A DNA stretch of 64,000 bases, from NCBI GenBank assembly GCA_038131365.1, contig JAYPPH010000003.1, forward strand, positions 647,807 to 711,806. The letters run 5' to 3'. The DNA comes from Marisalimonas marina. Lineage in GTDB: Bacteria; Pseudomonadota; Alphaproteobacteria; Puniceispirillales; Marisalimonadaceae. The notes beneath the pieces were generated by a model. That model did no database searches and was not told the origin of the DNA. It worked only from the letters and a program-made list of their open reading frames with translations. Positions 10,180 through 20,967 of this stretch are shown here, piece after piece. The translations under genes and the position numbers were made by a program. Within the stretch, counting starts at the first letter, position 1. Every line of letters starts with the position of its first letter.

Positions 10180-11901
10180 ATGGTTAAAGCTAAAAATCAG
10201 GTATTAAACTTAATAATATCAAATTTAGCTCTTGTATTTGTAGCTATTTTTACAGGTTTAATAGTTTCCTGTGTTGCTCAAATTTTTATGTATTCAGGCA
10301 AAAAAGTGTTTGAGCTTTTACGTTCTGATGTTCCTTACGAATTTCTTAATTTTGCTTTATTAGGACAACAATATAATTATGTTCCATTAATAATTGGGAT
10401 CATAGCAGCTCTCTTAATTGGCTTATTAATTAAATATCAACAAATAGACCGTTTTCATGGCCCAGCAGATACTATATATGCTGCACATCAAATTGATGGT
10501 CAATTAGACGTTAAAAAAGGTTTTCTTTCTACATTAACATCACTTATATCAATTGGTGGAGGTGCATCTGTTGGTATATATGGACCACTAGTTCATTTTG
10601 GAGGTACTTTTGCAGCCTTCATGAGAAGGCAAAAATTTATACCTAAAATACCCCATGATATTATTATAGGTAGTGGTGTTGCAGCCGCTATATCTGCTGC
10701 GTTTGGTGCTCCATTAGCAGGAATTCTTTTTGCGCACGAAGTTATAATAAGACACTTTTCAAAAAAAGGTGTGGCTGCAATTGCCTTATCGTCTGTCTCT
10801 GCTAATTTTATGGCTGTTGAACTAGGTATAGTTACTTATCCACTTAGATTTGAAGAGAATAGTTTTCAATTAATAAACTCAATACCCGGCCTAATCGTAA
10901 TAGGACTTTTTTCTGCATTAGTGGCTCTTTTCTTTATGAAATCATTATTATATTCAGGTGTTTTATCATCTAAAACAAATATACCAGCACATTATAAACC
11001 TCTTATTCCAGGAATTCTCTGTGGCCTATTTGGTATTTTCTTACCGATTGTTATTGGATTAGGTTCAAGTGGTATTATGAGCTTTATTACTTTAGAGAAT
11101 AGTTTTTTATTTTTACTTTTCATACTAGTCATTAAAGTAATTCTAACCTCTTCATGTATAGGGTTTGGTTTATTTGGAGGAATTTTCTCCCCAGCGCTGT
11201 TTATTGGTGCAGCAACAGGTGCTTTAATCTATAATTTTCCCTTTTTAGGAAATGATTTAAGCTTACTTTCAATTTTTGCTGTTTCAGGAATGGCAGCAGT
11301 TTCAAGCTCAGTTATTGGCGCTCCTATAACTGCTATTATTCTTGTATTAGAGTTAACGGGATCTTATAATTACGCTATAGTATCTATGCTTCCTATAGGA
11401 ATATGTAATTTAATTACATACCTCTCATTTGGATCAAGTTTTTTTGATGTACAACTTAAAAACAGGAAAATATTGATTGATGAAGGAAGAGAATACATCC
11501 TTTTAAGTCAAACTAAAATTTTTAATTATATTGATCAAAATTACAGCGTTCTTAATAAAGAAATAACAACAGACGCTGCTATAAAAATTCTTCAAAAAAA
11601 TAATACAACAGAAGGTTATTTTGTAGATGATGATAAAAATTATCTAGGAAAGATTAACCTTATAAATCTCATAAACTCAAAATCTAAGAATGCATTCTTA
11701 TTAAAAGAAAAAAAACATATCATATTAAGCCCAAACGAGAATATTCTGGGGACAATAGAGAAGCTTTCAAACTTTGTTGGTGAGAGTATACCCATTGTAG
11801 ATAGTGATAATAATAAAATGTTAGGCATTATATCAGAAAATGATATTTTAGATGCCTACATCAAGCTTTCCAACGAGATAAAAAATATAGAAAAAAAATA
11901 A
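10180..11901 (+). CDS. CLC-family chloride channel/transporter with C-terminal CBS domains
   Basis: A 573-residue membrane protein with a CLC core (about residues 1-415) and a cytoplasmic C-terminus resembling a CBS pair (about 440-570; ends near ISENDILDAY). CLC signatures include GIYGPLVHFGG, GSGVAAAISAAFGAPLAGILFAHE and GIFSPALFIGA. The gating glutamate of Cl-/H+ antiporters (GREGP in E. coli ClcA) is replaced by tyrosine at residue 134 (GIYGP), which suggests channel rather than exchange activity. It interrupts flagellar genes, between fliD and fliS copy 2, and has no evident link to motility. The start at 10180 is supported by an upstream AAAAGG. Confidence 0.88.
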   Translation: MVKAKNQVLNLIISNLALVFVAIFTGLIVSCVAQIFMYSGKKVFELLRSDVPYEFLNFALLGQQYNYVPLIIGIIAALLIGLLIKYQQIDRFHGPADTIYAAHQIDGQLDVKKGFLSTLTSLISIGGGASVGIYGPLVHFGGTFAAFMRRQKFIPKIPHDIIIGSGVAAAISAAFGAPLAGILFAHEVIIRHFSKKGVAAIALSSVSANFMAVELGIVTYPLRFEENSFQLINSIPGLIVIGLFSALVALFFMKSLLYSGVLSSKTNIPAHYKPLIPGILCGLFGIFLPIVIGLGSSGIMSFITLENSFLFLLFILVIKVILTSSCIGFGLFGGIFSPALFIGAATGALIYNFPFLGNDLSLLSIFAVSGMAAVSSSVIGAPITAIILVLELTGSYNYAIVSMLPIGICNLITYLSFGSSFFDVQLKNRKILIDEGREYILLSQTKIFNYIDQNYSVLNKEITTDAAIKILQKNNTTEGYFVDDDKNYLGKINLINLINSKSKNAFLLKEKKHIILSPNENILGTIEKLSNFVGESIPIVDSDNNKMLGIISENDILDAYIKLSNEIKNIEKK

Positions 11902-11914
11902 TTTTTAATTTTTC

Positions 11915-11942
11915 CTAAACCTTTTTATTCAATGTCGTTTAG
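11915..11942 (+). promoter_or_regulatory. Candidate sigma-28 promoter of fliS copy 2
   Basis: CTAAA, 14 bases, GTCGTTTA, about 34 bases upstream of the ATG at 11976. Same layout as the flagellin 3 promoter, with a shared TTTATTCA before the -10 block. Confidence 0.55.
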
Positions 11943-11975
11943 TTTTATGAACTTATTCTATTCTAGGAGCTTAAC

Positions 11976-12368
11976 ATGAATTTTCATGCGATGATGAAAG
12001 AGTATAAAACTGTCGATGTTCAATCAAAAGTTGAAAAAGAAAATCCTCACGAGTTTATAAAAATAGTATTGAATGAACTTCTAACAAACATGAAAACTTT
12101 ATCAATTGCTCTAAAAGAAGGACCCAAGGTATCTAGTGTTAAATCAAGAGCCTTTAGTCAATCCTTAGCATCAATTATGGTACTACAATCAAGTCTGGAT
12201 TTTGAAAATGGTCAGCCAATTGCTGGTAACCTTAATGATCTCTATAATTATTGCAGGACTGAAATAATTAAAAGTTATAAAGAGCAAACAACTGAAGGAC
12301 TAGAATCTTCTATATCAGTAATTACTGATATATTTGAAGCCTGGGTAGAAATAGGTAAAACAGTCTAG
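11976..12368 (+). CDS. fliS: FliS-type flagellin chaperone (copy 2)
   Basis: A 130-residue FliS homologue: NPHEFIKIVLNELLTNMKTL, then IMVLQSSLDFENGQ and LNDLYNYCRTEIIK, the same pattern as copy 1. Two FliS proteins beside several flagellins suggest each may favour a different flagellin. A ribosome site (TAGGAG) precedes the ATG and a sigma-28-like promoter lies upstream. Copy 1 has no visible sigma-28 site, so the two may be expressed at different stages. The following hypothetical gene is in the same direction. Confidence 0.83.
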   Translation: MNFHAMMKEYKTVDVQSKVEKENPHEFIKIVLNELLTNMKTLSIALKEGPKVSSVKSRAFSQSLASIMVLQSSLDFENGQPIAGNLNDLYNYCRTEIIKSYKEQTTEGLESSISVITDIFEAWVEIGKTV

Positions 12369-12442
12369 ACTACTTATTTATGCTAGTTAAATTTGAATTT
12401 TTATTGTAATAAAGTAATTATTTAAATAACAGAAGTGGTTTG

Positions 12443-12931
12443 ATGGCTAATTTTTGTCCAGAATGGGTCTTTCAAGTTTGCGCTGCTAAAACAGCTAGTG
12501 ATTTTTTATCTTCAAATAATAGCATTAATATGATTGCAAAAAAATTTGCTTCTGGATTATCCGAACATTTTAATGAAGTAAAGTTTGAAGAGATTTGTGA
12601 GACAGCTGAAGCGATATTAGGCTTTTTATCTGAGGTTGATGCAGGAGAAGAATCTGTTAATTACATCAATGACTATATCTTTCATAAAACATGTTTTGCT
12701 GCAAATGGAAACCCTAGAAAAATCAAAAGTATGTTCTCAAATGAACTTGATGGTACAAAAACTAAAGAATATTCTTTTAAACAATCATTAAAAAATTTTA
12801 GAGCTACTACTTTTAGTATAAAAAATGAAGTTTACGAAAAAGCTCCCCCTGGGTGGGTGATTACTGATGTTGAAGATATAGATTGGTTAGGTGAACTTTT
12901 TATAGAAGATATAAGTTTTTCAGATATTTAG
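12443..12931 (+). CDS. Hypothetical 162-residue protein
   Basis: A soluble acidic protein beginning MANFCPEWVFQVCAAKTA and ending in an acidic stretch (DVEDIDWLGELFIED). No membrane segment or family is recognised. ATG 12443 is chosen over the TTG at 12440. It follows fliS copy 2 by about 75 bases and converges on flgL with 3 bases between stops, so a flagellar accessory role is possible but unproven. Confidence 0.6.
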   Translation: MANFCPEWVFQVCAAKTASDFLSSNNSINMIAKKFASGLSEHFNEVKFEEICETAEAILGFLSEVDAGEESVNYINDYIFHKTCFAANGNPRKIKSMFSNELDGTKTKEYSFKQSLKNFRATTFSIKNEVYEKAPPGWVITDVEDIDWLGELFIEDISFSDI

Positions 12932-12934
12932 AAA

Positions 12935-14215
12935 TTATCTTATAAACTCAAACAAATTTAAATTTGAAATTTTAACAAATGCTTGCTGACTTGCCTGTAA
13001 ACTAGTCATCATAGACTGCATTTCTGTAACGAGTTTAGCAAGATCAGCATCTCCGATCCTACTCATATCTTTTTGTATAGCCATATCTCTTTCAGTGAGT
13101 GTCTCTCTTTGCCTTTCTAGCAGGTTTAATCGAGCACCTACCTTACCCCTAAAATTAGCTATATGCACTTGAGTTTCAGAAATATTATTTAATTGTGAAG
13201 AGGTAAGCTGATTTGAATCATATAAAGTTTGGGATCTACCTATATAATTACCTGCAGAGTCAGTTACATTTAAAGTAATAAATGAAGTAGGAGACTTTTG
13301 AGCATTTTCTATGCCTTCTATTTCAAGATTTTCAATTTTAATTAAACCCTCTTGATTACTTACAAGTTTAATCTTTTCTCCATTATCTGAAAAAGATGCT
13401 GTTATTCCTATATTAGCTGAATTTATACTTGTAATTATATCTATAGGATCATCACCAATTAATTCAGTAGAGATTGAAGCTGTCCCATCATTACCTGTAA
13501 TATCAAAAGACCAATTTCCAAAATTATTATTAGTGATTTCTATTTCTGCGCTTGTAGGAGCTTCCAAAGCATAAACAGCTTGAGCAGCTGTTCTAATTGA
13601 GTTTGACATATTTTCAAACATCGTGAACATAGAAATTGGTTTATTACTACCTACTTTAATATTTTCAAACAAAGAACCACCATCAAGGTTAGTTTCTACA
13701 ACCATGCTCTCTGATACTGCTAAAGAGGTAACACCCCTATCTCCTCGGTAATTGATTTTGCCTGATATATCTTTCATAAATGGCTGGGTTTTAGATTTAT
13801 ATCCACTAAATAGAAAAACACCACTTGCATCCTGCTGATTTGCTAATCCAAGAGCTTGTTCTTTTAGTTGGTCCATCTCTATAGCGATAGCTTCCCTATC
13901 TGATGCACCTAAAACATCACTTGAAGCTTGTATCATTAACTCATTAGCTCTAACCATTAAGCTTGTTAAATTTTCAAGATTGGCATCTATATTTTTCATG
14001 CGGGAGTCAGATGTATCAACGTTTTTGATATATTGATCGAGTTGTTCTTTAACAACTTTCATTCCAGATAATTCAACAGACTTAACTGGGTCGTCTGACG
14101 CGACTAATATATTTTTACCACTTGAAACTTTTCCCTGAAGTTTTTGAAGTTCAGAATTTATGTCAGAAAATTGGTTAACTTGCTGTTGGTTAAATAATTT
14201 ACTACTTATCTGCAT
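12935..14215 (-). CDS. flgL: Hook-filament junction protein FlgL (HAP3)
   Basis: A 426-residue protein joining hook to filament. The flagellin-like N-terminus has SSKLFNQQQVNQF and LQGKVSSGKNILVASDDPVKSVEL. The C-terminus ends with a helix containing MTSLQASQQAFVKISNLNLFEFI. The middle (residues about 210-340) is an inserted beta-rich domain, so it is longer than the roughly 310-residue E. coli form. It lies 23 bases after flgK and is the last gene of the flgG-H-I-J-K-L series. Confidence 0.92.
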   Translation of the reverse strand: MQISSKLFNQQQVNQFSDINSELQKLQGKVSSGKNILVASDDPVKSVELSGMKVVKEQLDQYIKNVDTSDSRMKNIDANLENLTSLMVRANELMIQASSDVLGASDREAIAIEMDQLKEQALGLANQQDASGVFLFSGYKSKTQPFMKDISGKINYRGDRGVTSLAVSESMVVETNLDGGSLFENIKVGSNKPISMFTMFENMSNSIRTAAQAVYALEAPTSAEIEITNNNFGNWSFDITGNDGTASISTELIGDDPIDIITSINSANIGITASFSDNGEKIKLVSNQEGLIKIENLEIEGIENAQKSPTSFITLNVTDSAGNYIGRSQTLYDSNQLTSSQLNNISETQVHIANFRGKVGARLNLLERQRETLTERDMAIQKDMSRIGDADLAKLVTEMQSMMTSLQASQQAFVKISNLNLFEFIR

Positions 14216-14238
14216 AATAGAACTCTCTTAAAAAGGAT

Positions 14239-17200
14239 TTAAACAACCTCAATTAATGTTTGAAATAGTTCTTTAGCAGTTTGCAATATTCGTGCCGAAG
14301 CTTGATAGGCTTGTTGATACTTAAGTAAATTAGCGGCCTCTTCATCTAAATTCACTCCAGCAAATTCACTTTCACTTCCTTCAGCAGCTTCCATATTACT
14401 TTTTGCAGCTGTTAAAGAAAGTTTATTAGCTTGAACATTTGAACCAACTTTAGCTAATGTTGTACTAAAAATTTCTTGAAAATTCCCTTTATCCTTTTGG
14501 ATTTCATCTTCTAATTGTAAGTTAATCATATTGATTATATTTCTGGAATCACCTGTTCCAGACTTATTATCAACCAAAGTGAATGAATTCTCCACTAACG
14601 GTTGTTCTGAGAATTGAAATTTATTTCCATTAAATTCAAATACTCTATTTTGATCTAAAATTCTTGTTGCAATAGAGTGACCACTTGCTTTTTCAAAAAT
14701 TTCTACCTTGTTAGAATTGACTGTATCAACCTTAATTGTAAGTTCAGGTTCAACCAAATCTCCTATATTTTCTTGAAAATCAAAATCAGAGCTAATTTTT
14801 CGGGCACCATTCCCTCCCAATATCATTATGAAGTCTTCATTAGGTAAATTATCTAATGATATTGTTTCAGAAACGCTATTTTGAATTGAATTAGTTGGTA
14901 TGTCTAAAACTACGCCCTCACCCCTTAAATTTGAGAGATTCATACCTTCTTGGTCAACAGTTAATCGTGCACGTTGAGTTTTAAATCCATATAAAATCTC
15001 TGCATTTGGGTTACTATCAAGTGTAAAAGTAGATCCCCCAATCACACTATTAATTGATAAATTACCAACTCGTTGTGTTCCAATTGTTACATTAGAAGAC
15101 GAATTGCCTGAAGATGTTATTGATGAGATTTTTGAAAAAACTTTTGTGCTCGTGACAGTAATTCCAGCAGCACCTGCTGTAAGCACTTCTGTTTGCGTAT
15201 TACCAAATTGATCTAATCCAACAACAGTGTATTTGTCTCCTGTATCCGTACCTGCAGGTGTGATGGTAATTGCTGAGGGTTCAAAAACGACAGATTTAGA
15301 CTGAGTTCCAACTTGAATACTCCCAGACGTATCATTTGAAGAGTTTACAGATATAATCTCGTTAAAAGTGATTGAACCGGTGGCTATGGATCCATTAACA
15401 CCATTTATTGTTTCTGATCTATATAGGCCATTTTCATCATAACCTTTTATCACAAAACTATTGGAGCTTTCATTTCCAAAGCAATTAATCGTAACAACAC
15501 TATTCAGATTTTTAGAAGATGTTAATACACCATCTAAGATTAGATTGCCTGCAGGTGAAGCCTTAACAGTAAAAAGGGAATCATCATCTGTATTAGACAA
15601 AGACCCATTTGGGACAATGTTAACACCAGAAACTAGTGAACCAGAAAAAATTCCATCAACATCTGTTATTCCAGAAGTCTCACTCCATGATAATGATAAA
15701 TCAGATGGTGGTGAACCACTTAATTGTGAACCTATTGCATTATAAAACTGAGGATTTCCAGCGCTATCAAACTTTATTGAGTATTTAGTTTTTTCTGTTC
15801 CATTATCAACTAAAATTCTAATTGCTTCACTATTACTTGTTGGTTTTAAAACTAAATTTCCTTTTAATGTATTAGTTGATGAACTTAGACCATATCTTGA
15901 GGCATTCTGAATATTCGAGGTATTTTGAATAAGTTTAAATTGAGCTCCCTCTACTGTTCCTTCGGCAGTTGCCATAAACTGAAAACCAGGTGCTGTTCCA
16001 GCCTGAATATTTCCTTGTGTTGAGAGAGAGGGTGTTATTGAAGTGATTGTCTTAAACAATTGCTTGGTGTAAACTGTTCCTCCGGCATTAGGGCCATATA
16101 TAGTCTCAGTTTGCGATAAACCATTAACGTCTGTTCCAACTATTTGAAATGTGTTATTAGTTTCATTACCTGTGGCAGTTATAGAAACTCTTGTGCCTAA
16201 GGATGAAACAATTGCAGGAATCGTACCCACATTTACATTTCACCATGGTTATTATCATTTGATATTTGAGTAACTGTTTTAAATATTTTTGTTCCAGTGT
16301 AACAGTATTGTTATTAACACCAGTAATTTAGTTTCAGTTTTGCATTACCATCTATATCAGTTCCAGTAATAGTAAATTGTAACTGAGCAGTATTATCATC
16401 GTTATGTTTTTGAATTGTTATTAATGAGTTTAAAGATGTGCTATCTTTAAGCCAATGCTCCATCCATTGTAAAATCACTATTTGCACCAGATGGATTTGT
16501 TAACTCGACAATACCATTACTATCTGCCGCTATAGAGTTTAAACCATTAATAACTAGGGATGTATTTGCAACAACAGATTGTGAAGTTGAAATTGCATCC
16601 TGATCTAAATCTGAAGTGCCATTAAACCTTGCTTTAATTCTATTATTTTCAGGACCATCTATTATCACTTCCCCATTCTTTATTACACCTTCATACTGCT
16701 GACCTTCTAAAGATATTCCAATAGTGGTTCCTTCAGGCGGAAGGGATGTAATTATGTCTCCTTTTATTTGAGATACAGGAGTTCCTATTCTTAATTCATT
16801 TACAAGTGCTTTTGAAATTTCATAATTTGTATCAATTTCAAGGGCATTGGCATCTATCGATGTGTCCCAGTTTCCATCAGCAGGGTAAGTTCCTACTTTA
16901 ATCAAACTAGAAATACTACCTGTTACATTTATTGAAGAAACTGTCTGAAATACATTTGTTGTTTTTACAGTACCAGAGTTAGATCCAGATATAGTTTCAG
17001 TTAAAGCTGCTCCATTTAAGTCTGTCCCAACTATTACAAAAGAGTTAGCAGTTGTGTCATTATTAGATGTAACTGCTATTTGAGCGCCTAAGTATGAAGA
17101 AGTTGAAAGTGGACCATCAAGAGTCAAAGATCCTGAAGAAGTAACTGATAATTCTTGTACTAAGCTATCGTCATCATTGATACCTACCCTCGATATTGTA

Positions 17201-20200
17201 CCTATTTGGATATTACCACTTGCAGTAGCCGAAGAGGTAATTGATGTAATTGAGCTAAACCTTGTAGATCCTATTGCTGTATTAGATGATGCAACACCAG
17301 TAATGTTTTCGGATATAACAGTACCTTCCTCATTAGTACCAGTCACTGTAAAAACGTTACCTGTTTCAGATGCTGAACAATAAATTGATATTACTGCATT
17401 TAAATTATTAGCGTTTCTCAACGCGCCATCTAAAGTTAAAGTCCCTGCCGCTCCCGGGTTATTACTTGTAAAAAGACTATCACTATCTGTGACGCCAACT
17501 TTATATTGTTTTTGATTAATGTCGATGCCATATTTTGAGAGCCCAACAATAGCTTTTTTTCCATTAGGATCACTTAAATTATTATCTAACTGATTAAAAA
17601 TTACAGGTTTTATTTTTGCATTTTCACCAGACGAGTTAAGAGAAACATCAATATAACCATCATCCAGTGGATTTTGTGATGCTGATATAATTAAACCAGA
17701 GTCAATTTGATTGTTAAATGACTGGCTAGAAGTAAACTTAATATTTCCCTTTATATATGCTGACACTTTATCAGTTGAGCTAACATCAATCGATAAAGCA
17801 TCCGATATTTTATTAAAATTTTCGTCTAAAGAAAAAATATTAAAATCAGATGGTGCAGATATTTCTGTGATACTAATGTCATATCCATCTTCAGACTCTA
17901 TAATTAACTGGTCAAAATCTGATGTGTTGATAGCCTTTAAACCTGTTTGAGATGAGTACTGATTAATTGATTTTGCTAAAGCAGAAATGTCATTTGCGTC
18001 AATGGTAGCAGTGATAGATAAGGGATCATTATTTTTTCCCATCAATTTAAAATTAATGTCTCCACTTGTGCCACTTTTGAAAGGCCCTAAAAGGACCCTT
18101 GTTTTTGCATTTACAGAAATTCCAGTTCCTGCCAAATCTGTTGAAAGTTTTTTAGCTAGGTATTGTGCTGAAGCATTAATCGGCACTTCTGTAGTACTTG
18201 CTTTATTATTAGCATTCGTCGTTTGAAGATTATAACTACTAGCTTTCGTGCCAATATTAATAGTTCCAGATGCATTTCCACTACTTACAATACTTGTAAC
18301 CGATTTAAATATCTTAGAACCAACAGCCTGCGCTGCGTTACCACCAGTAATTACCTCAGTTTGATATAATCCATCTTGATCATAACCAGTAACAGTAAAG
18401 TTGATACCACTATCATTACCTGAACTTGTTATGGTAATATAACCATCAATATCGTTTGAATTACTTAATATTCCATCCAATGTAAGACTTCCTGATAAGG
18501 AAGTTGCATCCTTATTGGTAAAAAGACCATCTGCATCTGTACTTTGTTTCTTATAACTTAAATTAGAACCAAAATTCTGAACATAATTTCCATTTGCAGT
18601 CTTTCTGGTTAAGTTAATCCCTCTATAATTTGTATTTAAATAGTCATTTTTGTATTCAGCATCTTTTAAAAATCCATTTTCTTCTTTGATCAAAGCTGCA
18701 ATCTCAGATGAAGTAAGTGCTTTTCCTGCAATGTGACGACCATCTCTTGATAAAATTTGAATATTGCTTGCGAGAGCATCAGAACTACTTACTGAAAATA
18801 TTGATGGTGAAAAAGTATTACCTGAAGCTAAAATTGATCCAGAGGCTATATCAGAAATAGAAGAGGCAATAGTCAAAGTTCCATTAGAACCTGATGCGTA
18901 CATACCGTAATCTCTAAAGTTATGTCTACTTTTGCCATCTAGCATTAACCCAGAATTCAAAAGATCAGCCAACTCTTGAACCGACTTTATACCATCACCA
19001 GGATCAGAAACATCTTTGGCTAAATTTATAGTATTGCCGTTTGCTAATGTAAGATTGAGTGAAGTGAAATCTTTTAAAATACTATCAGAAACACTGAAAG
19101 TAGCAGAAGATTGATTTCCAATAGAATTTAAATTTATTGATTTAACAGATCCAGGAATTGAAGATACTACACCATCTTTTAAGAATGAAGTTGCTAAAAG
19201 TGGATTTGAAGATCTAGTAAAAACTTCATCTATTTTTGGAGGAAGAAATTTATCTTGAATTAACGCTGTTTTTCCAAGAAGTTTTAATTCTACTGAACCA
19301 ACATTTTGAGCACTAGCAGAAATCAAGTTTTTAGAGGCAGCAGCAAAATCATTGGCAGATGTAAGATTAAATCTAAAAGCTCCTGCACGAGTATTATTAG
19401 GAGATATTTCAACAATATCACCATCCTCAGGGTTTCCAATTATTTGAACTTCAAGACCATCAAATGATAATTTATTACCTTGAGTAATGGAAATACCTTT
19501 AGATGAGTTAACTTCCCAACTATTTATAGATTTTATAAACTTAGCAGTTATGTTTTCTTGAATTATTTTATTTGGATTTCCTATTACAACTTCAAAATCT
19601 AATTTAGACTTATTATATGGATTTGCGACAGGTACCATTGAGTTAGTGGAAAACATTGATTTTCCTTGATTTCCATTTAAATCAATACCTGATGTCTGGA
19701 TCTCATTAAACTCACGACTTAGTTTGTCAGCCAATGCACTTATTTCACTTTGTACATCTTCAACTAAATTGTAATACTCAAATAAACCAGAAACAACACC
19801 ACTCGACAATCCGTTACCTGGGTAGGATAATCCACCTCTATTAATTTTTAGGGATATGTTTTTCTCATCTCTTACAGAAGATATAGTGCCATATGATATT
19901 CCTTCAATGAGAACAGCTCCTTTACCTGAGTCACCTAATGTTATTTCAGCTGCACCAGTTTCATCAAATTCAACTGAAAAATTTATTAACTTAGATAATT
20001 CTTTTAATGATAAATCTCTTGCATCTAAAATATCATTAGAGGCATCTGACTTACCACTTCCCCTAATCAATCTATTAATTTCTGATATTTGTTTTAATGC
20101 TATATTTATTTTATCAATCTGGATATCTACTTCTTTAGCTGCAGAATTTTTAAAGTTTTTTAAAGATCTATCATAGCTATTAAATGAGTTGGCTAGAGCT

Positions 20201-20625
20201 TTACCATTTTCGATTGCCACTGTTCTTGCTGACAAATCATCAGGTCTACTAGCAATATCTTGTAATGAACTAAAAAACCTTCCTATGAAAGTTCCTAAAT
20301 CACTATCTTGTGGTAGCAACATATTCTCTAATTCATTTAGATTTTTTACGAAATTGTCTAATTTATTGTAATCTGATGTTGTGGTTCTTGTTTTATCTGC
20401 AAGAAAAGTATTAAAAGATCTTCGAATTTTATCAACTCTTACCCCTAAACCTGTTTGGTCAGAGACATTAGTAGCACCTCCAGAAACACCAGCAATCTCA
20501 CTAACATTGGCATCTCTTTTGTTGTATCCCTCAGTATTAATATTAGCAATATTCTGACCAGTTACAGATAGAGATTGTCTGTATGCTTGAACACCAGTCT
20601 TTCCAATTTCAAAAAGGCTTGCCAT
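14239..20625 (-). CDS. flgK: Giant hook-associated protein FlgK (HAP1), with internal repeats and frameshifts
   Basis: N-terminus MASLFEIGKTGVQAYRQSL, then GQNIANINTEGYNKRD, and the C-terminal helix (LLKYQQAYQASARILQTAKE) identify FlgK. The reconstructed length of about 2,130 residues is roughly three to four times the usual. The extra length is mostly at least seven copies of a beta-rich module of 80-110 residues. The long frame ends at 16447 and resumes at 16230. The 216 bases between encode another module copy spread over other frames, so several small indels are needed. Start 20625 follows the flgJ stop directly. Whether the breaks are real is unknown, but both ends are well preserved. 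Confidence 0.88.
15050..18545 (-). repeat. Tandem and dispersed beta-module repeats inside flgK
   Basis: About seven copies of a module with this order: SGSLTLDGxL, a strand with ITxxGN, FxVxGxDxxG, TExIxG, then FKSVTSI and SGNIxIGT. Approximate positions: 18220-18545, 17170-17497, 16860-17170, 16210-16490 (frameshifted), 15985-16230, 15290-15600 and 15050-15290. 17500-18220 is a different domain. One further copy lies in fliD near 9340-9570. Limits are estimated by eye from the translation. Confidence 0.8.
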
Positions 20626-20958
20626 TTATTTCTTACCTTGAGAATTTATATGAGAACTAAATTGTCTAATAAGTCCTTCAGCAATGCCAAAGTTATTCTT
20701 TTTGGATAAAATAGAAGAGTACTCAACATCTAACATTTCATTAAATGTATCTTGTGCTTCAGAGCTAAAAATTCCATCTGCAAGTTTACTTTGTCTTGCT
20801 TGTTTTAGCATTTGGTGAACAAAAATTGCCTCAAACTGCTCAGCAACATCTCTTAATTCTTTGTTTTTAGAACCCTCTAAATTATTGACTAATTTATTGT
20901 TAGCTACATTTTGTGATAAAATTTTAATTTGATTTATTTTTGATAAAGTATCAGCCAT
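20626..20958 (-). CDS. flgJ: Rod-binding protein FlgJ, N-terminal domain only
   Basis: A 110-residue protein with the rod-capping signature RDVAEQFEAIFVHQMLKQAR and FNEMLDVEYSSIL. It lacks the C-terminal muramidase of enterobacterial FlgJ, as is common in Alphaproteobacteria, where a separate enzyme opens the peptidoglycan. It stands between flgI and flgK, with the flgK ATG directly after its stop. Confidence 0.88.
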   Translation of the reverse strand: MADTLSKINQIKILSQNVANNKLVNNLEGSKNKELRDVAEQFEAIFVHQMLKQARQSKLADGIFSSEAQDTFNEMLDVEYSSILSKKNNFGIAEGLIRQFSSHINSQGKK

Positions 20959-20967
20959 TTTAATACC

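Noticed and set aside
12360..12375. AGTCTAGACT palindrome after fliS copy 2 as a terminator
   Set aside because: The stem is only five base pairs with no loop or T run.
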